Assembly (NCBI GenBank): GCA_030407005.1
Contig: JAUDYN010000002.1
Coordinates: 1 to 64,000 of the forward strand
Source: Desarmillaria ectypa
Lineage: Eukaryota > Basidiomycota > Agaricomycetes > Agaricales > Physalacriaceae
Reading direction: 5' to 3'
DNA: 64,000 bases
Part shown: one piece after another, positions 37,678 through 47,350 of the stretch
How the letters are laid out: each line of letters opens with the position of its first letter
Numbering within the stretch: the stretch's first letter is position 1
Program-made: the position numbers and the translations under genes
Notes under the pieces: generated by a model
Seen by the model: only the letters and a program-made list of their open reading frames with translations
Told to the model about the DNA's origin: nothing
The model's database searches: none

Positions 37678-39222
37678 TTTTCCTTTTCACCTATCACGCC
37701 TTTGGAGCACCGATATATCCAGAGGATAGTGAAGGCTTGTCTACATCTCCAGAAGATCGACGGACACTTTGGAATATCGTATGGAGCTGTCTCGCCACCA
37801 TATTCGCATGCACTTGGCTTGCTGTACATCCTAATGTCCCCGGTCGTAACATCACTACCAAGGGTGCGATCCCTGGTGTAGTTGAACGTGCAAAGATCAT
37901 GGCCATCGCTATTTTGGCACCCGAGGCCATCGTTTCATGGGCCGCAGAACAATTTATAGTGGCGTGGGAGTTGCGTCATGGTGAGTACTTCATGTCATCG
38001 GGAACTATTCGACTTACAGTGGAGACCAACAGGAATAGATATTTCCATTCGATCAGTGATTCACATGTGGAGAGAGAAAAATGACGAATCCAAGCCGACG
38101 CTTGCTCATGGATTTTTTCTCAGCATGGGGGGTTTTTACTACAAGGGGAAAAAGGAAGCCGTTGATGGAGCAACCAATGCCCATGACACTATATCCTTTG
38201 CACGACGTGATTCACTGCTATCATCAGTTCACGAAGACATGTCAGAGGACACTTCACCGCTGAATGTTCGATCCTCACCCGATAGTATACATGATACAGT
38301 GGAAACTGTAGATGTCCCAGGAGAACTTGTTTATATTAACACACTTAAACGTCAACCAAATTTGGTGAAAAACCTGGCGGAAATCAGTGCAGAGACAATA
38401 GAGGACAAAAGTAAAGGGGACGCATTGTCAAAAACGATCTCTATTGTCCAAATAGCTTGGTTTATTGCGCAATGCGTCGCTCGAGCTATTCAGAATCTCC
38501 CCATTACCCTTCTTGAACTGTGCACACTCGCATTCGCAGGCCTCAGCATCATCACCTACTGCTTGTGGTGGTATAAGCCACTGAATGTTAAGTATCACAT
38601 CTCTTTGGATGGTTCGGACTTGAATGACTTCCGGCCTATGTCGGAAACAAACGATTTCGAAACATCTACTTCTCCTGTCAATTTTGACTCTGTAATAAAT
38701 GGGTTGGCCTGGTTTCTCGCGGAAGTAACGGTCCCTATTGTCTTGGAAACTGGACATGAACATCGGGACATTGGAGATGGTACCTATCGACTTTCTTCTG
38801 GTATCAGAGACGAATGGGAGACACGCTTTGCAATCATGATTGGTGTAGGATCGTTATTTGGGGCCTTCCATTGCGTAGCTTGGTCATTCGACTTTCCATC
38901 ACACACTGAAATGGTGCTATGGCGGTTTTCATCTCTCACAGTTCTGATTGGACTCTTTGTAGGAGGCCATTTACCTTGTGCTTCAGTAATGTGGAAGTTG
39001 GGGGTTTTCAAGTATATACCGAAGCTATTATGGTTACTTCCATGCTCACCGAATTGGGAGCCGTTTTTTGCCGTCAGTTCAGGGACATTAGTGATTGTTG
39101 GCGGCATTGCATACATTGTAGCACGGATTATTCTCATCATCCTTGCTTTCATGCAATTACGCTCCTTACCACCATCGGCCTTCCATACCGTACAATGGAC
39201 GGCTTACATACCTCACATATAA
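37678..39222 (+). pseudogene. Multi-pass membrane protein, copy 2, start disrupted
   Basis: This is the same two-exon structure as copy 1, on the opposite strand. The coding body is identical from 37692 to 39153. The last 22 or so codons differ at a few residues (FMQLRSLPPSAF here, FMKLRSLSPLAF in copy 1) and keep more CpGs. Upstream of 37692 the copies are only loosely similar. The position matching copy 1's ATG (37652) is out of frame because of a net 1-nt deletion in the signal-peptide codons, and no other in-frame ATG precedes the body. It is called a pseudogene for that reason; an unrecognised upstream exon or start could rescue it. Confidence 0.65.
37692..39153. repeat. 1,462-bp inverted identical tract, right arm
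   Basis: Partner of 25279-26740. The first mismatch on each side is immediate (37691 and 39154), while weaker homology continues outward for tens of bases upstream and about 450 bases downstream. Confidence 0.88.
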
Positions 39223-39782
39223 TTTCGATTATACTTTCGGCTTTCCGTACAGGCCTTGAACGCTTTCTTTGTTGTTAAATAGTAGTTAGTCAAATCTTCT
39301 CTTTGGACGCAAGTTATTGTATTTATCGATCGCAAATTTATTCTACAGCCGCTTGTGGCGTTGTTCTTGACTGCTTGACTCCGGCCTTCATAGCCCTCGG
39401 GAGACACGCGAGGAGCACAAATAGCCTCAGGGATGGCGAGCGTATGACGAGTGTGTTATTTGGCTGGGCTGAAGGTCTGTCAAGGATTCATCAACGAGGG
39501 GACAGAGTGGAGCTCACGCTGATTTATTACGCAGCGAGATACGTTAGGGAAAGATGTATCGTCGTTGTCAGTGTACGGTCAAACGGAAAAGGTACTACAT
39601 CGAAAGTGCATTGTAGCAATTGTAAGTAAGAATCTGCAACCGGAAAGATGAGTTAGAAGCATTGTTTGTGATAAGATCCTACACAGCCATCGGGTACATG
39701 TTTTCTGGACAGAAATCAATCGGAGGAAGAAAGTGTATGTCAGTCGTGTTATTTTGTTGCCTGTATTCAGTCATTTTTCGTA
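39154..39782. repeat. 3' flank of copy 2, CpG-rich homologue of 24840-25278
   Basis: 39154 to about 39630 aligns to the inverted left-hand flank. A 108-codon frame (39303-39629 +) is present here but not preserved in the CpG-poor copy. Whether it is translated is unclear. The remainder to 39782 is unassigned. Confidence 0.6.
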
Positions 39783-41171
39783 TCAGACAGGGCAATTGGA
39801 TATGAGATCCATAGAAAAATTCTGATGCTTCTCTGTTTTCCAGCTAGAAGAGTAGAGAATTACCACCAAATGTCGTACATTCATTCCTGCTAAAGAGTCG
39901 GTACCTATGGACGATAAGATACGAACGGAGATGGTGCTGGAGGATGTAATTGTGCTCGGTTGTGAGTCAGGCAATTTCGTTGCAGGACGATTAAAACAAA
40001 GCATCAGGCAGGAGTTTTAAAACTGAAACGTAATGTTGAGGATGACGGATTCGCTCGCAAAGCAGGGGGTACGCACAAAGGTGCTCTCAATTTCACTGTT
40101 GGAAACTGGGCGGGACTGATGAATGGTGTGCGACATATTCAAGGCAGGCTGGTGCTGGTAGAGGGGAACTTGCGGAAACTTTTTGACGATTATCCAACAC
40201 GGAAACCAAATGCTCCAGTCAGGGCAGGATAGTAACGCTTTTAACAAAGAAGGATCTTGATGAAGGGTGGTATTCTGCGCCAGAAGGGAGTGTTAACATG
40301 CTCATCGCTGTAATCAAGAAGACACCTACCTCGTATAAAGCAAATGTATAGGGAATTGTTTTTACCTAGATGTCCCGAAAACAAGTGGGTTAACACGTTG
40401 CTTAGGACAATGGTGAGCATGAAAAAGGAACGCAACGCGTCGGGATCACGTGCTTTATGGGGAGATTTCTGACCGCGTGAAGCTTTGTACCACGGGTACA
40501 GTTCCAGCATGAGCGATAACTTAACATAAATGGATGGTCTTGGATGCCGGTCGCCTGAAAAATACTATCGGTAAGGGTGACGGTCATAGCAAAGTATATT
40601 CGTACTACCGCCATAATGACCTTTACGAAGAAAAATAGAGCCTGCATCATTGAACGTCAGCTATGCATGTCATCACTACGGGGGATATCGTCTACTTATC
40701 AAGATATGCATCGCCCGCACACCACAATGACGAACCACTCTTTACTTTTCCTCAAGTTTACCTTATATGAGGATGCGTTGAGGAACACGATGATGACTAT
40801 GAAATCGCCATCGGTTGCTTGTACGTGTCGAACGGATGATTTTGAGTTTACCTGAACAGAGAGTTTCCCGATCAAATTATTTGCGGTACAAGCTGGAGTC
40901 TGCAATGATATTGCCAGTATTAGTAAATGACTGTCTATTGGTCGTAAGGTTGATAGAATCTACGCTTTTCGATGAATGGCATCCGTGGGTTTTTCCCGTG
41001 TTCGCCAAAGGTTTTGATAGTGTTTCCTCCATTGGGAGGAATACGGAGTAAGGGATGAAAGGTCCTGAGCTTAGAGCAGAGAAGCAATTCTGAGGGTACT
41101 GACGCTACGAAGGAAGAGGCTGGTGAAGGAGGCAGGGATAAGTAGCTCACAACAAACCAACGACCTATCAC
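39783..41171 (-). pseudogene. Decayed membrane-protein gene
   Basis: Minus-strand frames at 40402-40650 (a VVRIYFAMTVTLT helix), 40241-40510 and 40699-40905 (a FIVIIVFLNASSY helix) suggest transmembrane exons. The stretch 40560-41000 aligns in the same orientation to about 56575-57010. Frames are short and broken, and no start or complete exon chain could be built. The family may be the seven-helix type inferred from 36888-37085, but that link is indirect. Confidence 0.45.
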
Positions 41172-41271
41172 CTTATGTCATTACGACACGTAGGTAGGGT
41201 CCTCTACCACACGCGGACCATGGGTGTGTTCCCGATCTCAGGGACGAGTATCATATTGTCGATATTGAAAA

Positions 41272-41499
41272 TGTCGTAAAAAACGGGGGATGAGGACATC
41301 AGTTCGTTCCCAGTTAGTACATGCGCGGTGTCAGGCCAACAGTATTGCGCTTGGCTGAGCTCTGCAAACACATGCAGATGCTGTACCTACTTATATACTA
41401 AATGCTAATGTACTAGAATATTCTACAACTTTCCTAATACTTTTCCCTTAATCAACAAGTTTGGCATGATACCGGATTGCTATCTCTCAAATTCCAACA
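41272..41499 (-). mobile_element. Solo LTR, family 1, copy C
   Basis: A 228-bp relative of the 28593 element in the same orientation, with small internal deletions. It is flanked by a perfect GAAAA duplication (41267-41271 and 41500-41504). No internal element sequence adjoins it. Confidence 0.9.
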
Positions 41500-41627
41500 G
41501 AAAATGCAGGAGAGGTTCGAAGCTATGCTATGGAAGAGCAGTGCTTGATTGATGATCAGAGGTGTTCATGTTCTCTTCCACTACATGAAAGAAGAGACGA
41601 TATCCACATGAAATAGGGAGCGCTATT

Positions 41628-41870
41628 TGTTGGGATTTGAGAGTTGAGCCGAGATGATGGCAATCTGGCATCATGCCGAACTTGCTGATTAAGAGAGAAG
41701 TATTAGGAAAGTTGTAGAAGATTCTAGTACATTAGCATTTAGTATATAAGTAGGTACAGTAGTGTACATCTGTATGCGTTTACAGAGCTCAGCCAAGCGC
41801 AATACTATTGACACCGCGCATGTACTAACTGGGAACGAACTGATCTATTCATCCCCCGTTTTTCACAACA
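41628..41870 (+). mobile_element. Solo LTR, family 1, copy B
   Basis: A 243-bp LTR on the plus strand with TGTTGGG at the left and CACAACA at the right. It is flanked by a perfect CTATT duplication (41623-41627 and 41871-41875). It retains eight CpGs. It lies 128 bp from copy C in the opposite orientation. Confidence 0.93.
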
Positions 41871-41875
41871 CTATT

Positions 41876-43159
41876 CAATATCCCACGTTGAGTCTAATTC
41901 CGGGATAACAACCGTGACGCAGGTCAGGGGTCCACGGAGCTGTGATCCTCAGCTACACCATCAGTGCAACTTAACAAGAAGAGTGAGTCACTGTTCTCTG
42001 TTTGTTACTTTTCGCAGAGTCACGCCTTACCTGGGTTTCTGGCTTCGTCTTGATTTTCAGCCGCGGCAGTGCTCATTTCGGCGTGACCTCGACCCTCAAG
42101 CTTTTTGTCGTCAAACATCTCCGAAGAGAAGGAGAGCAGCAGTATTCTGATTTTAAATCCTCATGCAGGTCGAAAATAGAGCGAGTGCGTTGTCGTTAGA
42201 ACGAAAGAGCAAACGATGTTAAGGCAGTATTGATGGCTGGTGTGGTGGGATTATGCCATGGAGAGCATGGTATCATTCCAGTGGTCGTTAGGGAACGTCG
42301 AATTGGAGTGAATTCATATGCCGTAGAAAAGTAGCGACGTCGTTCATTGAGCGTTGATACTGAAGAAGTCGTATCGCACTAATGTAGGATGAGATAATGT
42401 TAACATGTAAGAATGGGCACCGTCAACCTCGATATCAAGGATATAAAACTGGTTAAGTAATTCTCCATGACATAATTGGAGTCAACGGGAGGCAAGAGAT
42501 ATAATGCGAAGGGTTTCAGTGAAAGACCGGATTAATATGTCTATCGGCAGAAATAAAAGGCCTGAAGGATGATAGCGAAATTCCTGAAGATAAAAATGTC
42601 GATGTAGGTGACGTATTCAGGGGGGATCATCCTCAGCTGGACCGTCATCGCAGCTTGAGGAAATATTTCTTGCTTTTAGAAAAGACACTCGTTCAGTCGG
42701 TATGAGTTATATTTTTGGGGAAATACAAAGAACGCTTCAATGTGAGAACTTCCAGTGGTCCTTTATTCGAGTTTTTCCGTTTACCTGTGACTGTATGTTC
42801 CACAACGTAGGAAGGGACGTACTTTACATTGACGACTGACATACAACCGACCAACTCACTGCGTGCTCCCACTTTGTTTCGGTTATACACTTCGTGTGAT
42901 GAGTCATAACAGCTGGTCATCCGGGTCAGTTTCTGGGTCCCTTTACGTGTTCAGGGTACCGAGGCCATATGTATACACTGACTGCATATGAAAGGTGGTG
43001 AGCTGATAAGGAATAAAACATAATGGAGTGGATGATACTCAGGGAAATCATATCGCCTAGGAATATAGTACTCTCTCTAAATTCAGAGTTCGGGAAAGGA
43101 TCGTAGCTTGCAATGAGCATGAGATGTGTATGGCTTAGCAGGGGATCAGACCTAAACGA
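41876..43159. other. No recognisable gene
   Basis: Only short ORFs (41914-42150 +, 42002-42199 +, 42693-42920 -, 42926-43120 -) occur, and none is recognised. The right-hand part may be the degenerate end of the duplicated segment that begins at about 43160. Confidence 0.35.
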
Positions 43160-43763
43160 CCAGCATTATCTGGAATTTGTAACAGTCGAAAACCATTGGC
43201 CTGTTAATTTATGATCATAGATGTGTCCCTAAACTGTGGGCATCTAAGATGGGATAATTATCAAAACAACTTTATAACTGTTCGGGCGTATTACCGAATT
43301 TCACTCCGGTCCCAAGGGAATTAGAAAGACGCTAAAATGACTCAACTTGACCTGGAATCGTTCACATAACGAGAAGGGTTGAAATTTGGTATTTTGAGGG
43401 CCGGAGGCATCACAGACATTGAAAGAAGCTTGGAAAACGAGGCGCATAGCACATGTCAGTCTTTTTGGTGTTGGACATCGATTTTCATGTGGTACGGAGG
43501 ATATGTTGAGTCAATACTATTGCACTGCAACGCAATGGAAAGGTGAAGCCTGATGTCGTAGATAGTGAGCTTCAGACAGGTAACGCGAATTGGACTCTGG
43601 CCCTCTGAAACTAACAACACCAAACTCTGTCAGGTTCGATATGGCAATTCCTGATTCTTTCCGAAATAACCCAGAAATCTGATCCTGCTGGACAGCAAAT
43701 CTGATTTTCCGACATTCAGCCGAGCGTGCGAGTCCATTTCCTATGATATTCCACTTCGATATA
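43160..43763. repeat. 3' flank of C2HC gene B, duplicated at 28.35-29.24 kb
   Basis: This stretch is inverted relative to 28354-29240 and lacks the solo LTR present there. Its 43300-43385 part is also related to 35210-35330. A frame at 43517-43801 (-) overlaps the gene end and has no known domain. Confidence 0.65.
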
Positions 43764-44171
43764 TCAGTATGGTACCCCAAATTTGTTCTCGAAAATCCCA
43801 TCCCTCACTCCGTTCCTCTTTAGCCATGCTGCGTACATTTCCTGACATCTCGTTCTATGCCTCATCCACAGGCTTGGATCGTATCCCTTCGGACTGCGCG
43901 GGTCGAGAGATGTAAAACATCCGCACGCTTTGCACTCTACAGAAAAGGCAGCCACTGACGCCGCCCATTCGTCTTCTTGGAGAAACTTCATCCTTTCGTA
44001 CGACTTCAAGTTCCGCTCTTTACCATCTGGATGGTAAGATATTGGCTTTTTGGCGAGGGAATCAAGAAACTGTTTCCTTTGTGGTGTCAGGTCAATACTT
44101 CGAACCCTACCGGCTTCGGTCTTGGAGTTGTTGTCGATAGGTACGAGTCTCGGGCGTTTAGGTAGAGGCAT
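43764..44171 (-). CDS. Small C2HC-motif protein, family member B
   Basis: An uninterrupted 135-codon frame starts MPLPKRPRLVPID. A basic N-terminal part is followed by the family block: RMKFLQEDEWAAS, then ECKACG, LDPR, LWMRHRTRC and MYAAWLKRNG. Ligands are Cys-x2-Cys-x21-His-x3-Cys, at about residues 84, 87, 109 and 113. The N-terminal helix seen in members A and C is absent here, so extra 5' exons may exist upstream of 44171. Metal binding is inferred; the role is unknown. A truncated relative lies at 28209. Confidence 0.7.
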   Translation of the reverse strand: MPLPKRPRLVPIDNNSKTEAGRVRSIDLTPQRKQFLDSLAKKPISYHPDGKERNLKSYERMKFLQEDEWAASVAAFSVECKACGCFTSLDPRSPKGYDPSLWMRHRTRCQEMYAAWLKRNGVRDGIFENKFGVPY

Positions 44172-44409
44172 GATCTTCCTACTAGATCCTGATTTGCTAT
44201 GTTGCCCGGATATCAGTTATTGATTAAGGATTCGACTGACTTGACACGTACTTAACGATGACAACATCTTTCTTTTCTTTCTCTTTGGTGCTAGATCGGG
44301 TCAAGAAGGTCTCCGTGACGGAATTCTCAGCAATCATCTTGGTCGGTGGCAAGACCTTGGATTTCCGTGCTTGTTTCTGCAGTGGCTTTCTTATTCTAGT
44401 AGGCTCAAT

Positions 44410-45093
44410 TTAAGCCTCGTCAGAATGACAGCGAGCATGAAAAACCAACTCAATATTCTCCTCCTGCTCCCAGGGTTTGTGTTCCTCTTCCTCACACGTA
44501 AATTCTTCCCTATACAAGAATGTCAGAAAATTGCTACATAGAAAGAGTTGACGGACATACCGAGAGGTGAGCCATCGCGGTCCCGAAGACCTAGCCTGGC
44601 CGTTCACCTTCCTCGACAGCATCTTTGGTTCCTTGTTGCTGTATTCACGCTCCACAGCTTCGCGCTGTTCCCTACACACAAACGATGATCAATTCCTTCA
44701 AACGCGATACCACCCACCCAGAACGACTCACCTTTCTCTTTCCTTCTCTCTCATCTTCTTCGTCCTCGCTGTACCGCTATCTCCAGCATCAGCATCAGCA
44801 TCAACCTCGATCCCTAAACCCCTCGCGAAATCTACAAGCTCACGGTGCGAGAATTTCTCCTCCTTCCTCAACATCCCCGCAAAAAGCCACCGCCTCTTAT
44901 TGTCCTCTTCTTTGTCTAGAGTCTCACGTTCCTCGCAGTGTCTTCGGAGGCCGTCCAACATGAGGAGGTCATTCCCAGATAGCTCCTCGAGCGTCGGGTA
45001 CTCTGGGTCGCATGAGTGGTCATTGCGGATAATCTCTGAGATGTGAGACGGTAGAGGACGGTTGAGACCTGGATATACTTTTGTTCTTGCCAT
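44410..45093 (-). CDS. Small highly charged protein (190 aa), unknown
   Basis: Three exons (45093-44732, 44671-44561, 44509-44410) join in phase with GT/AG introns to give 190 aa. The start is MARTKVYPGLNRPLPSHI. The centre is strongly charged and helical (an EERETLDKEEDNKRR run and HRELVDFARGLGIEVDAD), and the end is Glu-rich. There is no membrane segment or recognised domain. A nearly identical but broken copy lies at 35516-36157. It follows C2HC gene B on the same strand with about 240 bp between them. Confidence 0.7.
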
Positions 45094-45378
45094 CGTTAAG
45101 AGACAAGTGCGAGGAGAGACAACGACTCGGACTAGGAGAGGTATGAATTTCAATGTGCACACGCGAGAGTGTGTTCACTTTGTCCCCCGGGTGTTTTTGT
45201 TACATTGTTCCAGAAAAGGGTATTTATTTGGATGGCGCGCGCAGATAAATGACATTGTTTAACCTGATTCAATAATTGCTTGTTTGTTTTGCGATACGTT
45301 CTAGTCTTGAAGGACGAAACAGTCACGAAGGCGACGGACCTAGTGCCTATGTCCTGTACACAGAACCTGAGAATAGAG

Positions 45379-45870
45379 TGTCCCGATGAGTCTTCGGTCC
45401 ATTATTTTATGGATGTACAAGAACAGTGTTACAATTTCATCTATTTTTCATGATTATCTTATCTTTTATCTAGGCGCTGATCTTATCATATCTAATCTCA
45501 GCGCCTATCACGGACCACAGACTGGTTGCCTCGTCGTTACCAAATGACAATAAGCCCTTGTACTATGGTTCATGATAGTCACCTGGTTCTACCTATGCAT
45601 TCCTTGTTTCACACATGGACACATCATTTCACTTACTATTATTAGACCCTGCATTTTAGTATATAAGTAGGATAGCTCTTGCTGTATATTCTTCAGCTTC
45701 AAGCTAAGTTTAATTCATACCAAACTTTCTTGTTGACTCCTCCTCTTGCCTAAAGCCAGCCTTTAGTCTCGACTCATAGTCAACAATGTTCTTGGACTCA
45801 TTGAGTGACTGTATGAATGGGATACAGCCCAGCATTTACCATTGTTGTCTGGTGGAGTTTGGGTCTAACA
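45379..45870 (+). mobile_element. LTR-like sequence, candidate only
   Basis: The segment from TGTCCCGATGAG to GGTCTAACA contains a TATA-like tatataagtaggat near 45660 and a perfect 10-bp hairpin (45471-45480 with 45498-45507, loop 17). Ends and layout fit an LTR of about 490 bp. Flanking 5-mers do not match (TAGAG and AATAG), so it is unproven. It marks the left border of CpG-poor block 2. Confidence 0.4.
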
Positions 45871-46890
45871 AATAGTGACTAGATTCAAACATGACTCATC
45901 ACCTGCCTATAGGCTACAAGTGGAGGAATTCAAAATTTCAAAATGCAAGTCAAGATATCATGTACATCATAACTTTTGGAACCAAAGTCTACATAAGTAA
46001 TGTGAAGAGTGAACCATCTTACAAATGCATCAAGAATTGGTCAAGGAGAGCAATAGTTTTACTCCCAAGATGTCAGAATATATACACATAGTGTACACCA
46101 AGAATCCTCTAGTTTGTCAAAAGTTGAACCATGCTGACTAGGTAGCTAACAGGACCCCCATCACAATCTTCCCTGGATAGCACCAGCTTGATCTCAATAT
46201 CAACATTCAATGAAGCATTCAGAGAAGACATGAGCTACTCCAACCTCCTCATAGCTGTCCAATCAAGTGGCCTAAGGTTTACATGTCTCAATTGTCTATC
46301 AATCCGAGGTTCAACCATGTCAAGGATGACATTGACATCTATGATGTCCAGCATGACTGGGTTCTAGAATGATAGTGTATAGAGGTTCAGTAATATATGA
46401 GGGCAAATTTCAGGTCAAATTATTATAATGTGGGGAGATATGACATGCAGGATAGCATCACTACAAGATCACAGTAGTTGCAGCTCAAAGCCAAGTCCAG
46501 GACAGTTAAGGTGTTTGAACACTTTGAACAATTAATAAAGTCAAGGAGAAATGACTGAGACAATGTCATCCTAAATCAATTTGACAAAATTTCAAATCTC
46601 AGTGACTGGAGATGAGGGGCTATTATTGTCTCCAAAGTATCAATCTGGTATGATGTTATATTGAGATGCTATAGGAAATATATCTCAACCTGAATAGAAT
46701 ATAGAGCATGATTGTTATCTGAATAGGAGATATGTATCATGAGATCTATGATGCTCAAGCATACACTGGAAATCTGAAGTAGAATAGATTCATTAGGCAC
46801 CATTGAGTGTAGGCTATGGAGTCAAGCAAGAGATATTTGCATAAAATCTTCCCAGATCAGGGTGGGCACAGTTAGATCCATTGTTTGCCA
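45871..46890. repeat. CpG-stripped degenerate block 2, left part
   Basis: About 1 kb with almost no CpG. No intact frame exceeds 66 codons. The sequence resumes at 55027 on the other side of the Gypsy element, which interrupts it. It looks like decayed transposon or gene sequence of unknown type. Confidence 0.7.
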
Positions 46891-46895
46891 ATTTT

Positions 46896-47318
46896 TGTTA
46901 GGCACCGCCTTGAGCACGTGACTTGGGACAGTCAGCTGATCCTCTCTGGGCCGTTACGCGTTCGAACGATCACCCAAGTGAGAGAACTACGCTAATAGTC
47001 TTTAGTGTAGTGCGAGTAAGGAGTTTATAGTGTTAATTAAAACAAGAGATAGAGTACAATGGGCTAATATACTCTGTTTATATAGTATTCCTACGGCGTT
47101 ATATTTAGGTGAAACGTTACAGTCCATGCACAAACGGTGTCGAAGTAGGACGATCCGGGAGGATCATGGAACCAATGAGAGTTGTCTGGGGTGACAGACG
47201 GTGAGAACAAGGGTGGTATCCGGCGAATAGCTGGATACGAGTTGGTTTCTGGACTAGATTAGATGGATGAGTCATGGATATGACTCGGATAAGATAAGAT
47301 AACGGAAAAATCGTAACA
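46896..47318 (-). repeat. 3' LTR of the Gypsy element
   Basis: 423 bp running TGTTAGG...CGTAACA. It differs from the 5' LTR at four positions, and retains CG at each of the four. Confidence 0.95.
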
Positions 47319-47331
47319 TTACCCCCTTGTT
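47319..47331 (-). other. Polypurine tract
   Basis: On the minus strand AACAAGGGGGTAA directly abuts the 3' LTR. It is the expected plus-strand DNA primer of an LTR retrotransposon. Confidence 0.85.
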
Positions 47332-47350
47332 AAAGCAGTCGTCCCGACTG

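Noticed and set aside
25279..39153. A recent segmental duplication as the only explanation of the 1,462-bp identity
   Set aside because: Homologous but diverged sequence continues outside both ends, so the paralogues are older than the identical core.
45372..45875. AATAG as target duplication of the 45.4-kb LTR-like sequence
   Set aside because: AATAG occurs on both sides, but the left copy is separated from the TG start by two bases, so the element borders would not be TG...CA.
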